Below the pieces are notes generated by a model that saw only the letters and a list, made by a program, of their open reading frames with translations, was not told the DNA's origin and ran no database searches. Shown here piece by piece: positions 51,263 through 62,307 of a stretch of DNA of 64,000 bases. The stretch's first letter is position 1, and each line of letters starts with the position of its first letter. Both the position numbers and the translations under genes were made by a program. The stretch comes from Lentinula raphanica (taxonomy: Eukaryota > Basidiomycota > Agaricomycetes > Agaricales > Omphalotaceae), in assembly GCA_027919835.1 (NCBI GenBank), contig JANVFP010000012.1, positions 1-64,000 of the forward strand, in the 5' to 3' direction.

Positions 51263-52561
51263 ATGTCGCAGGGTCCGCAAGGTTCTCAAATTCCTGAAAA
51301 CGAGGAAGAAGACTACCAGTTTTCTGGTCCTCTACTTGTGTCGAAGCTCCAAGAAGCCGGAATTCATCCCAACGATATCAAGAAGTTATCGGACGCTGGG
51401 CTTAACACTGTCGAATCCGTCGCATTCACCCCAAAGAAGCATCTTGTGACTATTAAGGGGATCTCTGAGCTGAAAGCTGATAAGATTCTAGCTGAAGGTG
51501 CGAGTGTCAAACTCTACAGTCAAGCGTTGTGTTCACAGTTCGATTAGCCCAGAAGATTGTCCCTCTTGGATTCCAGAGCGCAACCGAAGTACATGCGCGT
51601 CGCTCTGAGCTGGTACACATCACCACAGGCTCGAAGCAGCTGGATGCACTTCTTGGAGGTGCGCCATATGTGTTTCGTAATTGTTTGAGTTTCATGCTGA
51701 CCTCTGTCGATAACAGGCGGCATCGAGACTGGAGCCATCACTGAGTTATTTGGTGAATTCAGAACCGGGAAATCCCAAATTTGCCACACATTAGCTGTTA
51801 CCTGTCAGCTCCCAGTGAGCATGGGTGGCGGCGAAGGCAAATGCTTATATATCGACACAGAGGGTACATTCCGTCCCGTCCGTCTGTTGGCTGTGGCGGA
51901 ACGATACGGTCTCAACGGCGAGGAAGTACTGGACAATGTCGCATATGCAAGAGCATACAACGCCGATCATCAGAATGCCCTATTGACTAATGCCAGTGCC
52001 CTCATGTCAGAGTCGAGGTGTGTCCGCTTGGGTATATGCACGTGTTGGATGATTCATTACGATCCTAGGTTTTGCCTTCTCATCGTAGACTCTTGTACTG
52101 CACTGTATAGGACAGATTTTAGTGGTCGAGGGGAACTTTCGTCACGACAAACACATCTCGGGAAATTCTTGCGAACACTACAACGCCTGGCAGACGAGGT
52201 AATGCCGTTCGTGTCGTTAGAGCATATCAAACCTGAACTCACTCCCTTCAGTTTGGTATTGCTGTGGTTGTTACTAACCAAGTGATGTCCAGCCCAGATG
52301 CTGCTGCTGGACCGTACGCTGGCAATGAAAAGAAACCCATCGGAGGGAACATCATGGCCCATGCTTCTACGACTCGGTAAGGACTTGAACTTCTTGCACA
52401 GATCTCAGCTTCGGTTCTGATTTTGATACAGGTTGCAACTCAAGAAATCTCGAGGCAACACTCGTTCATGTAAAATCTACGATTCGCCATGTCTACCAGA
52501 AATGGAGACCCACTTCGCAATTCTAGCTAGTGGTATTGGAGATCCTGAAGAGGAAGTTTAA
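51263..52561 (+). CDS. RAD51: DNA repair recombinase RAD51
   Basis: RecA-family recombinase, about 340 residues, six exons. The N-terminal HhH domain is [19 protein letters not shown] ... [16 protein letters not shown]. The polymerisation/linker region is [20 protein letters not shown]. Walker A is GEFRTGKSQ (51,760), Walker B is [12 protein letters not shown] (52,080), and [20 protein letters not shown] (52,285) ends in the usual [20 protein letters not shown]. All five introns keep frame: after LAE, LLG, SES, ADE and TTR. Start [20 protein letters not shown], stop after GDPEEEV. The hAT MITE upstream lies within its promoter region. Confidence 0.97.
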
Positions 52562-52812
52562 TAATGACTTGTTTCGCGTTGTCGTTCAACCTTTCAATCA
52601 ATCATGTATTTTAACTGTCTCTGACATTGGATTGTGTTGCTATAGTTCGGTGTAAACAGGTTTTAGATTGGAATAATTACAATGCATCGATGATGTACAC
52701 GACTACTTAGCTATAGAAAGTCCAGTTGAATGGTATGCGAGAATGCTATGACTGTTGGGCATTGTGCGTGTGAGGGCGGAACCTCCCATCGCGCCCTTTT
52801 AGAATAGAGTGA

Positions 52813-54259
52813 TTAGGCAAGGAAACGTGTCAGAATGTTGGCATCTGTACGCCTGATACTTTCTTGTAGACGCGTAACATCCATCGGGCTAACATTGGCG
52901 ATATCAGCCATGAGGTATGCCACCTCTCCTTTCGAATCCGAGTATTGTTTCTCTACATTGTACGGCGCGAAGGTTTCGTTGACCAGCTTCAGCACACCAG
53001 GCTGGTTCTTATGCACATAGCATACACGAACGTGATCGCCTTCTTCCGTGGTGATGGCACGTAGATCGACTTCAGGAAAGTTCACAGCGCCAATGGTTGA
53101 ACCAAGACCAATATATCGGAGGAGAGCTTGTGAAACCTCCTGTCCAATCATTCGTTGTGCCTCTTCAGTAGAACCACCGATGTGGGGTGTGAGGATCACG
53201 TTCTGCAACGAACGGAGGGTGCTAGCCCAAGGGTTGATCTGGTCATCGAATGGCGAGCCATTAGAACCTGGCTCCGCAGGAAAGACATCGATGGCTGCCC
53301 CGGCAAGATGGCCAGACTCCAACGAGGCAATGAGTGCAGGAATGTCAACGACTTTACCGCGAGCGTTATTGATGAGGTATGATCCCTTCTTCATCAACGC
53401 GAGCTGATCGCTAGAGATCATATTTATAGTCTCGGGTAGCTCGGGGACGTGGAGAGTAACAAAGTCTGCATCCGCCAAAAGAGAGTCCAACGACTCAACT
53501 TGACGGGCAGAACCCAGAGGCATTAGATTGATCACATCGTGGAATATAACTCGCATTCCAAACGCTTCAGCTAGAACGGACAGTTGAGAACCGATGTGTC
53601 CGTAGCCGACGATACCCAGCGTTTTGCCGCGAACCTCCCAGCAGCCTTTCGACTGCTTGTTCCAGAGTCCTTGACGGAGTTCATATGAACGTTCGAAGAG
53701 CTGTCGGGAAAGAATGACGAGCTCGGACATCACAAGCTCTGCTACCGAACGAGAATTGGAGAACGGGGAATTGAAAACGGGTATCCCTGCAGAGGCAGCG
53801 GCTTTGAGGTCGACTTGGTTCGTCCCGATGCAGAAGCAGCCGATGACTAGAAGCTATGTATTGAATGTATGTAAACAATCTGTTCAAGACTTGAACGCGA
53901 TCTCATACCTTAGTAGCTGCTTTGATGACTTTTTCTGTGATCTTTGTCTTGCTACGAATGCCAATGCCATGGTATGAACCGATTTTCTGCAGAAGCTCGT
54001 CTTCAGACATCGCTTTGGTGTAATGGTCGACGTGCAAGCCTTGAGCTTTGAAAGCATTCACGGCTTCCAGACTGATATTTTCTAAGATGAGAAGGCGAAG
54101 GCCTTCATTTTCAACCGGGTGGAGAACCCGTGGTTGGCGAACGTTAAGAGATTCTTGACGGTGAAGACTGGCAAAGCGATCGTGGATATTAGAGGTAGTA
54201 GGTGAGACCGAGGCAGCGACGGTTCTTATTGTACCAGGAATTTGAATTGGAGAGGACAT
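52813..54259 (-). CDS. SER3: D-3-phosphoglycerate dehydrogenase
   Basis: First enzyme of serine synthesis (3-phosphoglycerate to 3-phosphohydroxypyruvate). Two exons (54,259 to about 53,910, then about 53,855 to 52,813), about 463 residues. The NAD motif is GIVGYGHIGSQ (53,610). Active-site parts are NNARGKVVDIPAL (Arg) and LTPHIGGSTEEAQ (His of the catalytic pair), and the substrate domain has IGCFCIGTNQVDLKAA. The C-terminal ACT domain (HVRVCYVHKNQPGVLKLVN) allows serine feedback. The N-terminal 45 residues are Ser/Thr-rich and variable, as in yeast Ser3/Ser33. Divergent from HIS7. Confidence 0.96.
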
Positions 54260-54294
54260 CTTGTTGGTGGTAGGAAAGAAAGAAGGAAAGAAAA

Positions 54295-54398
54295 TGACTC
54301 GTCACTCGACAGCTCACTGAGCACGCAAGGATCAGGTAAAGATGGTCAAAATATAAAAATGAATGGACAGGCGGATGATGATCTGATACAAATGACTC
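54295..54398. promoter_or_regulatory. two Gcn4-type TGACTC sites in the SER3-HIS7 divergent promoter
   Basis: AATGACTCG occurs twice: TGACTC at 54,295-54,300 and 54,393-54,398, in the 182-bp space between the two start codons. TGACTC is the core of the Gcn4/CpcA site of general amino-acid control. The last base before the G differs from the ideal TGACTCA. Confidence 0.5.
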
Positions 54399-54441
54399 GA
54401 TTCAAGAATGCTTTGATGATTTATTTTCCAACTTCTACCTC

Positions 54442-56191
54442 ATGGCTCTCTATCTTCTCGATTATGGTGCTGGAAACGTTCAGAGTCTAGCAAATTCGTT
54501 GTCAAAACTTGGTCATTCCTTTGAATGGATATCCTCGCCCGAAGATTTCCACAAGGCTACTGTATGTCTCCGCTGTGGATATATCCCATCTACATCAATC
54601 AAAGATATCTCTGCAGAGCCTCATATTTCCTGGAGTTGGTGCCTTTCAGACTGCTGTCGAGAACCTCACAAGAAAAGGCCTGTTAGAACCTCTGAAGGAA
54701 TACATTCAATCCGGCAAGCCATACTTTGGAATCTGTATCGGCATGCAAGTCCTCTTTCAATCATCCACAGAATCACCGAACTTTGATGGCCTGGGCATCA
54801 TACCATCCACCGTCGAACGTTTCGATGATTCCGATAAGACTGTTCCTCACATGGGCTGGAATTCTGCAGACGTCGTACAAACTTCGGACGTTGAACCAGC
54901 GTTCTATTATTTCGTGCACTCATACTGCGCAAAGTACTCTCCTCTAGACAAGCCAGAAGCAGCCTCTTGGGCCTACACTACGACTCAGTACGGTGGTGAA
55001 ATATTCATCTCGTCTATCCGTAAAGGGAACACTTTTGGAACTCAGTTCCATCCAGAAAAGTCCGGCGCTGCAGGTCTTGCGTTGATAGATAACTGGTTGA
55101 GGGCTTCCGACGCTGCGAAATCGGCGAAGATACCCACCGCTGATTCTCTTCCACCACCTCCTACGCTTTCCCTCAAACCCAGAGATAATCTATCCAAACG
55201 TATTATTGCATGCATGGACGTCCGGAGTGACGACGAAGGAAATCTGGTTGTCACAAAAGGAGATCAATACGACGTGAGGGAGAAGGTCCCGTCTGGCTCT
55301 TCCATGCAAGTGAAAACCGGAGGTGCAGTGCGCAACCTCGGTAAACCTGTCACCCTGGCGTCGAAATACTATGCTGCTGGTGCGGACGAGATCTGTCTAC
55401 TCAACATCACTTCCTTCCGACATTCCCCTCTGCAAGACCAGCCGATGTTGGCTGTGGTTCGAGCTGCTGCAGAGTGTGTCTTCGTTCCTCTTACCATAGG
55501 CGGTGGTATCAAGGACACGGTAGATCCCGATGGGACGAAACGAAGCGCTCTTGAGGTAGCGTCAGAGTATTTTCGAGCCGGTGCAGACAAAGTCAGCATA
55601 GGATCCGATGCCGTTTACGCTGCAGAAAAGCTACTTGCGAGCGGTCAGAACCATGGGGATGGGACAAGCTCGATTGAAACAATAGCTCATGCTTACGGAA
55701 GACAGGCCGTCGTTGTTTCTATCGATCCCCGACGCGTGTTTGTCGACGCATCGACATATGACGGACCTCATAAGGATGAACTGGTTCACGGTTCTCCAGA
55801 TTCTGAAATCGAAAACGACAGAGGCAAAAGCTGGTGGTATGCTTGCACTGTCTCTGGAGGCCGGGAAACACGTTCGATATCCGTCTGCCAATTGGCTCGT
55901 GCCGCAGAGGTTCTTGGTGCTGGCGAAATTTTGGTGAATAGCATCGACCGTGACGGAACAGGTCTAGGCTTCGATTTGGACCTTTTGAATTTGGTCAAAA
56001 GATCTGTCAAAGTTCCCGTTGTTGCTAGCAGCGGTGCAGGTAGAAAGGAGCATTTCTCCACAGTATTCGAGCAGACAGGCGTAGAAGCAGCGCTGGCAGC
56101 TGGTATATTCCATCGCGGAGAGGTAGATATTGGGGAAGTCAAAGAACATCTAGCACATAATGACATCAAAGTGCGGACTCATATAGCTTGA
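54442..56191 (+). CDS. HIS7: imidazole glycerol phosphate synthase, HisH-HisF fusion
   Basis: Histidine and AICAR branch-point enzyme; glutamine amidotransferase and cyclase fused as in yeast His7, about 565 residues. It starts MALYLLDYGAGNVQSLANSL; one intron (about 54,560-54,613) joins HKAT to SLIFPGVGAFQTAV. The glutaminase Cys is in YFGICIGMQVLF and the His/Glu in GTQFHPEKSG. The cyclase starts at RIIACMDVRSDDEGNLVVTKGD with the first catalytic Asp; the second catalytic Asp is in NSIDRDGTGLGFD. VASSGAG follows. Intact throughout. Confidence 0.97.
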
Positions 56192-56223
56192 GACCACAGT
56201 GTACTCGTTATTACAGTCCATAC

Positions 56224-58048
56224 CTATATATCTGAAAATCCATTTCCCGTCCTGCCCCGAGCAAAAGCCACTTCCTGTTGGGCTATCTTTTTGTTGACAG
56301 CCTCCTTGGCTTCTGAATTGGCGACGTGGGCCACAAGTTTCACCTGTTGCCCAAGTGTATTGACAAGGCCAGCAACTTCGCGCAAGACGCCAATCACTTC
56401 GTGAGTGGCAGAAACGAAACCAAACTCAACGTAAGTCAACCCCTCCTCTTTAGCAAACTCTTTGACCATCAGACTTGCTTTCTTGAGATTGTGTCGTGGT
56501 AGTCGAGGGAAGAGGTGATGCGCGACCTGCAGATGCAGACCACCGTGAATGAAAGCCCAGTTGTCAGGACAGGTCACGTCCATCGTGGTACGCAATTGTC
56601 GGTCGGGGAACGACTCGGTTGGGCCTAAATCTTCAGTCGACATTCCGAAATGCGACAAGACAATCTATGAAAAATTCATTGGCCGACAATTCAGGGAAGA
56701 CAGAGGACCTTTACCTGGACATGGAGAGGACTCGTTGCTACATGGCTCACGAGGACATAAGCTAAGGCCATTTTCCAGGATCCGCAGCCTCTCAGGACAA
56801 TTCCGGCAAACCAATACCAAAAGAACGCGATACCGATGAATTCCAGGCCCACAGCCCACCTTCCACCTCGGGCGCGGCGTTTCTCGAATATCTTATACAA
56901 TATGGAGCCGTACGAAAGCCGGTAGAGATTGAAGCGCGCAAAAGCCATCACCACGTAGAATAGTTTATGCTGGACGCGGATGAAAAACTTGGACGGCAAG
57001 TCAAAAGGCAGGACCCTCTTGTAGTAGGAGGACCACAGATTGGAGAAGAACTTTGGTGAAATGGCGAAGAAGGGAAGGTGCTCGATGTCTGGGTCACTAC
57101 AGAAATGTTAGCTCGGTCTATGTTCTCTCGTAAGAGATTTCTGGACTCACTGAGAAGGATGGTTGGTTACCACTAGAATTAAATGTTAGTGAAGCGCAGT
57201 ACTTCGCAGGAGAACAAGGCGTACAATGATGAACATTGTGATTCTATAATGACCGGTCAACTTCCATCACCGTATATACGACAAGGAGAACTCACATCGA
57301 CCCACCAGCCAACACTGAGTCCTCCAATAAAGTCGGCCACAATAATTGAGATGAGTCGGTCAGCATTCCAGTTTCCAGTAACACCCAGATGCCCAAGGTC
57401 ATGGACGAAGAACATGAGCTGATGCCACATGAGACCAAGTGCGAGAGCGCTAGTAAGAAGCCAGTCATGCTTGAATGCATAAGCTGAGATCAAACCGAGG
57501 GAGATGTAGCGAACAAATTCTGGTCCATATCCAGTGAGATATGGAGTACGGTAGAGACCAGCATCGGTGACACGTTTGTGTAACACCTTGTAGGCAGCAG
57601 AATGCTGCTCCTGCACCTCAAGAGACAGACGAGAGGGTAAAGGAGTTATGGTATCAATTGTGGGAGCTGATTTCGGGAGTGCGGGGGAATCGTTCGCGAC
57701 GAGAAGGACTTGAGTAGAATCAATGTTCCAGGTAGCAGCTTCGTTGAACCAGTTCCCATCCTTACGCACCCAGCCTGCAGCAATAGGAGGCAGCAAAGGA
57801 GTCCATGGACCGGGCTCAGCCAAGGTGCCTATGGAATATTTTCTGACCATAGGAAGTATCTGATCGTTATGATACGCGTCAATTTCAGAAGATGCATCTC
57901 GACCAACGAAATGAAGCAGAGCGAGAGAACCACCAGGATGAAGATCAAGCCATGAGGTAGGAATTCTGAGGACGGTTCTGTCGTAGATGATAAGATGTTG
58001 GCCTTGAAGAATACGCGCGCTGAGCTCAGAACGAGTGAACTGAGCCAT
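56224..58048 (-). CDS. delta-8 sphingolipid desaturase (cytochrome b5 fusion)
   Basis: Introduces the delta-8 double bond into the long-chain base of fungal glucosylceramides, in the ER. The N-terminal cytochrome b5 domain has LDLHPGGSLALLHFVGRDA. The first His box is HDLGH (57,400). The second, of HNxxHH type, straddles an exon border near 57,250-57,170 and was not read in full. The third box QVAHH (56,530) has the Gln typical of front-end desaturases. About 530 residues with several introns. The start is put at MAQFTRSELSARILQGQ (58,048), where family members begin; an upstream in-frame ATG at 58,150 would add 34 residues with a hydrophobic stretch. An 8-bp palindrome lies between the two ATGs. 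Confidence 0.9.
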
Positions 58049-58110
58049 AAGTAGCAGAGCAAGGGCAAAGAGAGGCGCGAGAAAATAAATTAAATAAGCC
58101 GAATTCGGCT

Positions 58111-58130
58111 TTCGGCATGTAGATGCCGAA
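58111..58130. promoter_or_regulatory. 8-bp inverted repeat in the desaturase-PAL1 divergent promoter
   Basis: TTCGGCAT-GTAG-ATGCCGAA, a perfect 8-bp stem with a 4-nt loop, about 65 bp upstream of the favoured desaturase start. It could be a dimeric regulator site. Confidence 0.4.
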
Positions 58131-58189
58131 CGTCTCAAGTTGTGCTCCATAATCCATTTGCCAAGCAAACCACCAGTTGGCAACGAACC

Positions 58190-59532
58190 ATGAGTCCTCA
58201 ATCAACTAACCCTTTCTCTGATCCACCACAACCTCCTCCGAAAAGCCGTCATCACAGAATGCCTAATAGGCCCGCTGACCTCGAGAACGCTGTCGTTGAT
58301 ACTGTAACGATCAACGGTCGTCGAATGGGCAGGAGCAACACTGCAGCGTATGTCTTTTGAACATTTTTCCCCTTACTCCGATTAATGTTCAATCCCTTTT
58401 ATGATTTATTATAGTCATCCTCCCAGCACCAAAGTTCCTCAGCTTGGTCCTCGCTCTCAATCTACAGATTCTACTCCCTCAGACAAACAGAAGTTGGCTA
58501 CACCCAAGGCCAAGAAAAAGGGTTCTCAACATGCAGATGTTATAGACCGTCTCGATTTCACAGGTGTCGGTCCAGCAAGTTCGCCCAGTTTTTCTTTTGC
58601 TTCTGGCGGTATTTTGCTCATATATTCCCTCAGTGTTTCATCACGATGGCCCTTTCGACGCCTGTGCTCCTTCTCGCAATCGTCATCGTACCAAAGCTCC
58701 TATGATGGCATGGTCTGCGGATCCCAGCCTTGCGGATCAAATAGCGTCAGATAGCCCATATCCCTCACCTCGCAAAGATTCCTATCCAACCGCCTACTAT
58801 GAACCACCAAAGAAGAAAGTTGATGCTATTGCTGAAGCCTGGGGTATCCACGAACCAGAACCTTTCGAGGAGTTCTTTGCCGGCGGTGGTGCTCGAGGAG
58901 ACACTCCCGCTAGTTCCATATACAACGGCAAAGATTCCCACTCCAAACGCAAGGAGGGTCGTGAGGCCCGTGAGGCATATCGCGAATTTCTCAATGATCA
59001 AGAGGCTCGTTCCAGGCCTACTCGTCGACGTGATATCCCGCCTCCACAGCCTATCTTCGTTCCTGACACAAATGCTCCTCCCGCCGACATTCCGCCGATG
59101 GGCACCTCGCCTTCCTCGCCAGGTTTACCGAAACGTAGCAAATCCTTGATGCATCGAATCCGTAAGATGAGGGACAATCCCAATGTCCCAGTTGGCTCAG
59201 ACTACGAAGACTCACCTTCTTCACCTCCCGCCACGAACGGAATTGAACGGTCCCGTGAGCGTCCTACTCATCGCACAAACAATTCATTCCTGGGGCGTTT
59301 TGGTTCGCCCAAACCTTCTTCCGAAAATCCACTCTCCGAGCCATTCATCTTCATCGCCCCTTCGAATGGCACAAACGAGAAGGATTTGCCGGCACCACCG
59401 ACCGATGGTTACTCGCCTAGAGAGAATGGGTCAGGTGGCTACTTCGAGGCGGGTTCTTCTCCTGGGGGTGGACTTGGCAGGAAGACGAGTTTAATGAAGA
59501 AAGTTGGAAGGGTGGTAAGAGGACGACCTTGA
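58190..59532 (+). CDS. PAL1: Pal1 cell-morphology protein
   Basis: Member of the Pal1 family, which helps set cylindrical growth and endocytic patch organisation in fission yeast. Exons: MSPQSTNPFSDPPQPPPKSR (58,190), HPPSTKVPQLG, then across an intron to MFHHDGPFDACAPSRNRHRT (58,620-58,690), the defining Pal1 motif. KKVDAIAEAWGIHEPEPFEE follows. The rest is Pro/Ser/Arg-rich with basic clusters (SLMHRIRKMRDNPN, KTSLMKKVGRVVRGRP at the end). About 390 residues. The NPF tripeptides near the start (TNPFSD) are typical EH-domain ligands. The start is the first ATG in frame; the third exon begins inside the Met codon of MFHHD. Confidence 0.93.
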
Positions 59533-60817
59533 GTGGTCAGACTGGTAAGCCTATAACTGCGGTTTTTTAATGCTCTGCGCTAACAACGAAGCTCAGCATG
59601 TACAATAGTCGTCGAACGAGCAGAACCGATCGAGGACATGTACGACTATTGCACACCTATTTACACACAGCAGCCTTTGTATCCTTCTATTTCCCTTGGT
59701 GTTTCCTTCTATTCGTATATGCAATACCACTCCTTCGAGGCTCTGATTTCTATTACATCAACTATCCTTCTTTCACTCCTTACGTTTGTGACCACCGACA
59801 TTCCTCCTCTTCCCACTTTCCTATTTCTGAACTTGTGTAGATTTCTCTGACATCTTTGGCGCTAGTTTCTCAGCTACTACTTTCCGACAATTATGGTTCC
59901 ATCTTATCTGCCTCTCTTTTGCCACTCCTATCTGACTTGGTGTATTGTAGACCATCTACTGTACCCTAATGGTCAACGTCTTGTTACTTCGAATCGTGTA
60001 TAGTGTAGTGTATGTTACTTGCTTCTTTCTGAATGGTGGTATGCAATGTATCTATTTGTCTATCTCTATCTGTTTGACGTTGGTTTCATCTTCTACCGTC
60101 CAGTCGAGGTACGTGGCATGAGCCTCGAGATGACATGAACGACGTCGAGAGAGAGTTCTAAAGGTACCAATCGTGGAGATAAGTAGCGACGCCCCAACTC
60201 TCTACCTATCATCGAAGTAAAGATCAAAACGGACGTGTTAGGAGTTTCAGCAGCATCTACTGCCGATACGAACGCCCACTGAGGACCCAGAGCAGATACT
60301 TACAAACTCCTAGGATCTCTGGTGGCCAGGCGCCTTAGTATTATCCTGAGCCCGGGGATGCTAGTCTTCAACTAGAGAAATGAGGATCTTGGTCCCGGAT
60401 GTTAGTACCTCGGAAGTACTTTCCGAATTCACCAAGGACCAAGTTCGAACCCTTCGCGAGTTCCTTTTGGACAGATGAAAAGACTTGCGTCAACTTAGAA
60501 CCTAAGAAGCTGGTACAGACCATGCTAGAGAGAACACCAACTGGAGTGACATGCGCTGTTAATCTTGAGGAAGAGTGTCAGTCTACCAGCCACTGCCAAA
60601 ACAGCGTAAACCATCAATGGAATGAGTAGATTTCTGGTAACGGTGAGCTCAATATTTCCACAACATTGTGTACAATGGCGTTCAAAGCACCCTTCATATT
60701 GAACATCATAGAGACATGGTCGGCATAATGTAATAGAGTAGGAATTGATGCAGGTCTTCGATGGAAAATGGTGTACGCATAGAAGGGAAAATGCAATCAT
60801 ATTGAAGACGGATACGA
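59533..60817. other. intergenic between PAL1 and RPL13
   Basis: About 1.3 kb without a supported gene. It includes the PAL1 3' region with an imperfect stem (ACAATAGTCGTCG near 59,601 against ACGACTATTGCAC near 59,642). Scattered short frames have no motifs. No tRNA-like cloverleaf was recognised. Confidence 0.45.
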
Positions 60818-61616
60818 TTACTTTTTCTTTGCAGCTTCCTCCTCCTCTTTCTGTAAAGGGGCCACGATAAGAATCTGTTTACGAGCAACATTTAGATCTA
60901 ACTCACCTTGGCAGCACGGGCCTTGCGAGCACCCTCGTGTCTAGCGTTAGCGCGAGCGGTACGTAGAGTTTTGTATGCTTCGAATTCCCGCTCCTCGGCA
61001 GTAATTTTACGAGGAGCCTCGGTCGGGTATGATTCTGGAAGGGGGAGGGTGACGCGGGTCGTTGATGCTGAAAGATCCTCTGCCTGAGATATGCGATTTC
61101 AGGATATACCATCGAGAACGGCTGTCTCGATCGACTCACCGCAGAATCACCGTTTTTAGTCTTGCCGGCTTTACGAGGGAAGACAATCAACTTCTGCTTG
61201 TAAGCAATAAGTCTTTCAACATTGACTTTTTTGCCCTCCTCGCTAAGATTTCGTCGTCTGTGATCCACAACGATACCAACACCTCGGGCTTCCTTACGGC
61301 CAATTCCTGCTTCCTTCAACTCAGCCAATGTAAATCCTCGACCCTCACGAAGTTTGCGGTTGTATCGGACGGTCTGACCACGTACTGCAGGGCGTAAGAG
61401 GGTGAGAGGACGAACGCCAAGGGTAGCAGCTTTAGTTTTGCGGGCATTGCGACGACGGAGTTTTCGCCCGGGTTGGTCGAACCACGTCCTGACGCGGCGT
61501 TGCCAGTCCTTGCGGAAATGATTGGCGTGAAGGACTAAGGTGTTTCGTAGACGTTAGCAGTTGATAGATGAGTAAAATCAGGCTCTAGGCTGACCGTTAT
61601 TGTGTGCAAAACCCAT
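60818..61616 (-). CDS. RPL13: 60S ribosomal protein L13 (eL13)
   Basis: Large-subunit protein, about 210 residues. The first exon encodes MGFAHNN (61,616). The second gives VLHANHFRKDWQRRVRTWFD, QPGRKLRRRNARKTKAATLG, LRPAVRGQTVRYNRKLREG and GFTLAELKEAGIGRKEARGV, the eL13 core. An intron (about 61,140-61,083) joins NGDSA to AEDLSASTTRVTLPLPESYP. The last exon ends KKEEEEAAKKK. The Lys/Glu tail is normal for fungi. Confidence 0.97.
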
Positions 61617-62307
61617 CCTTCACATTTACAGCCCGATCAGCACTGAGCGCAACGAGTAGAATTGTGGATTACCTTTATCTTGTAGTTGACAAAATCTTGC
61701 AGTGTCGGTGAAGAGAAAGCTTATGGGAACGTGACTTTAACCAGCTGTATAGTTTTCGTACTGACTTTCCCAGGCTTCCTATTTGATCCGGGCCGGAGTT
61801 CCGCGGTTCGGAGTAAGAGGGACGCACGATTTCTGAGGCTTCCTTTTGATCAATCATGAGCTTCCAGTAAATCCTTACCATATATCAATTCGAAAATCAA
61901 CAACATCCAGAAGACTTCATAAGTCCCACAGATAAATTCCATAACCCGCGCAAATCGTGGTTTGGCTGAACGCCAAATGTGTCTTCCCGCTTCACTCTAA
62001 CAGTCTATGAAGCACACTTGACCCCCTTCCTCTTCTTTCCACCCAGAAGACCAAGAACCCACAAAGATACCAAGCCTGATAGCTCACGCACACCATTCGA
62101 TCTGTCTCCTCCTTTTACCGACAATCCCTCCTCCGGGTGCCCTTTTACCGTGTACGGAATCTCCTGCCATTTGTACACTTCACACTGCGTCTATGCTTGA
62201 TTAATTATCCCGATGTCAGATTCTAATTACGTGTCCTATCTCTGGAATAAAAGGGCTCAGCCTTTGTTTCTCAAGATCGGTCTTCCTTCTATAAGTCGTT
62301 CGACGTC
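61617..62307. other. divergent intergenic region between RPL13 and the MetE-like gene
   Basis: Contains both promoters. Frames at 61,675-61,881 (-) and 61,979-62,200 (+) lack family features. Confidence 0.45.

Noticed and set aside
59600..60800. Possible tRNA or small genes between PAL1 and RPL13
   Set aside because: No cloverleaf with A and B box sequences was recognised, and frames are short and without motifs.
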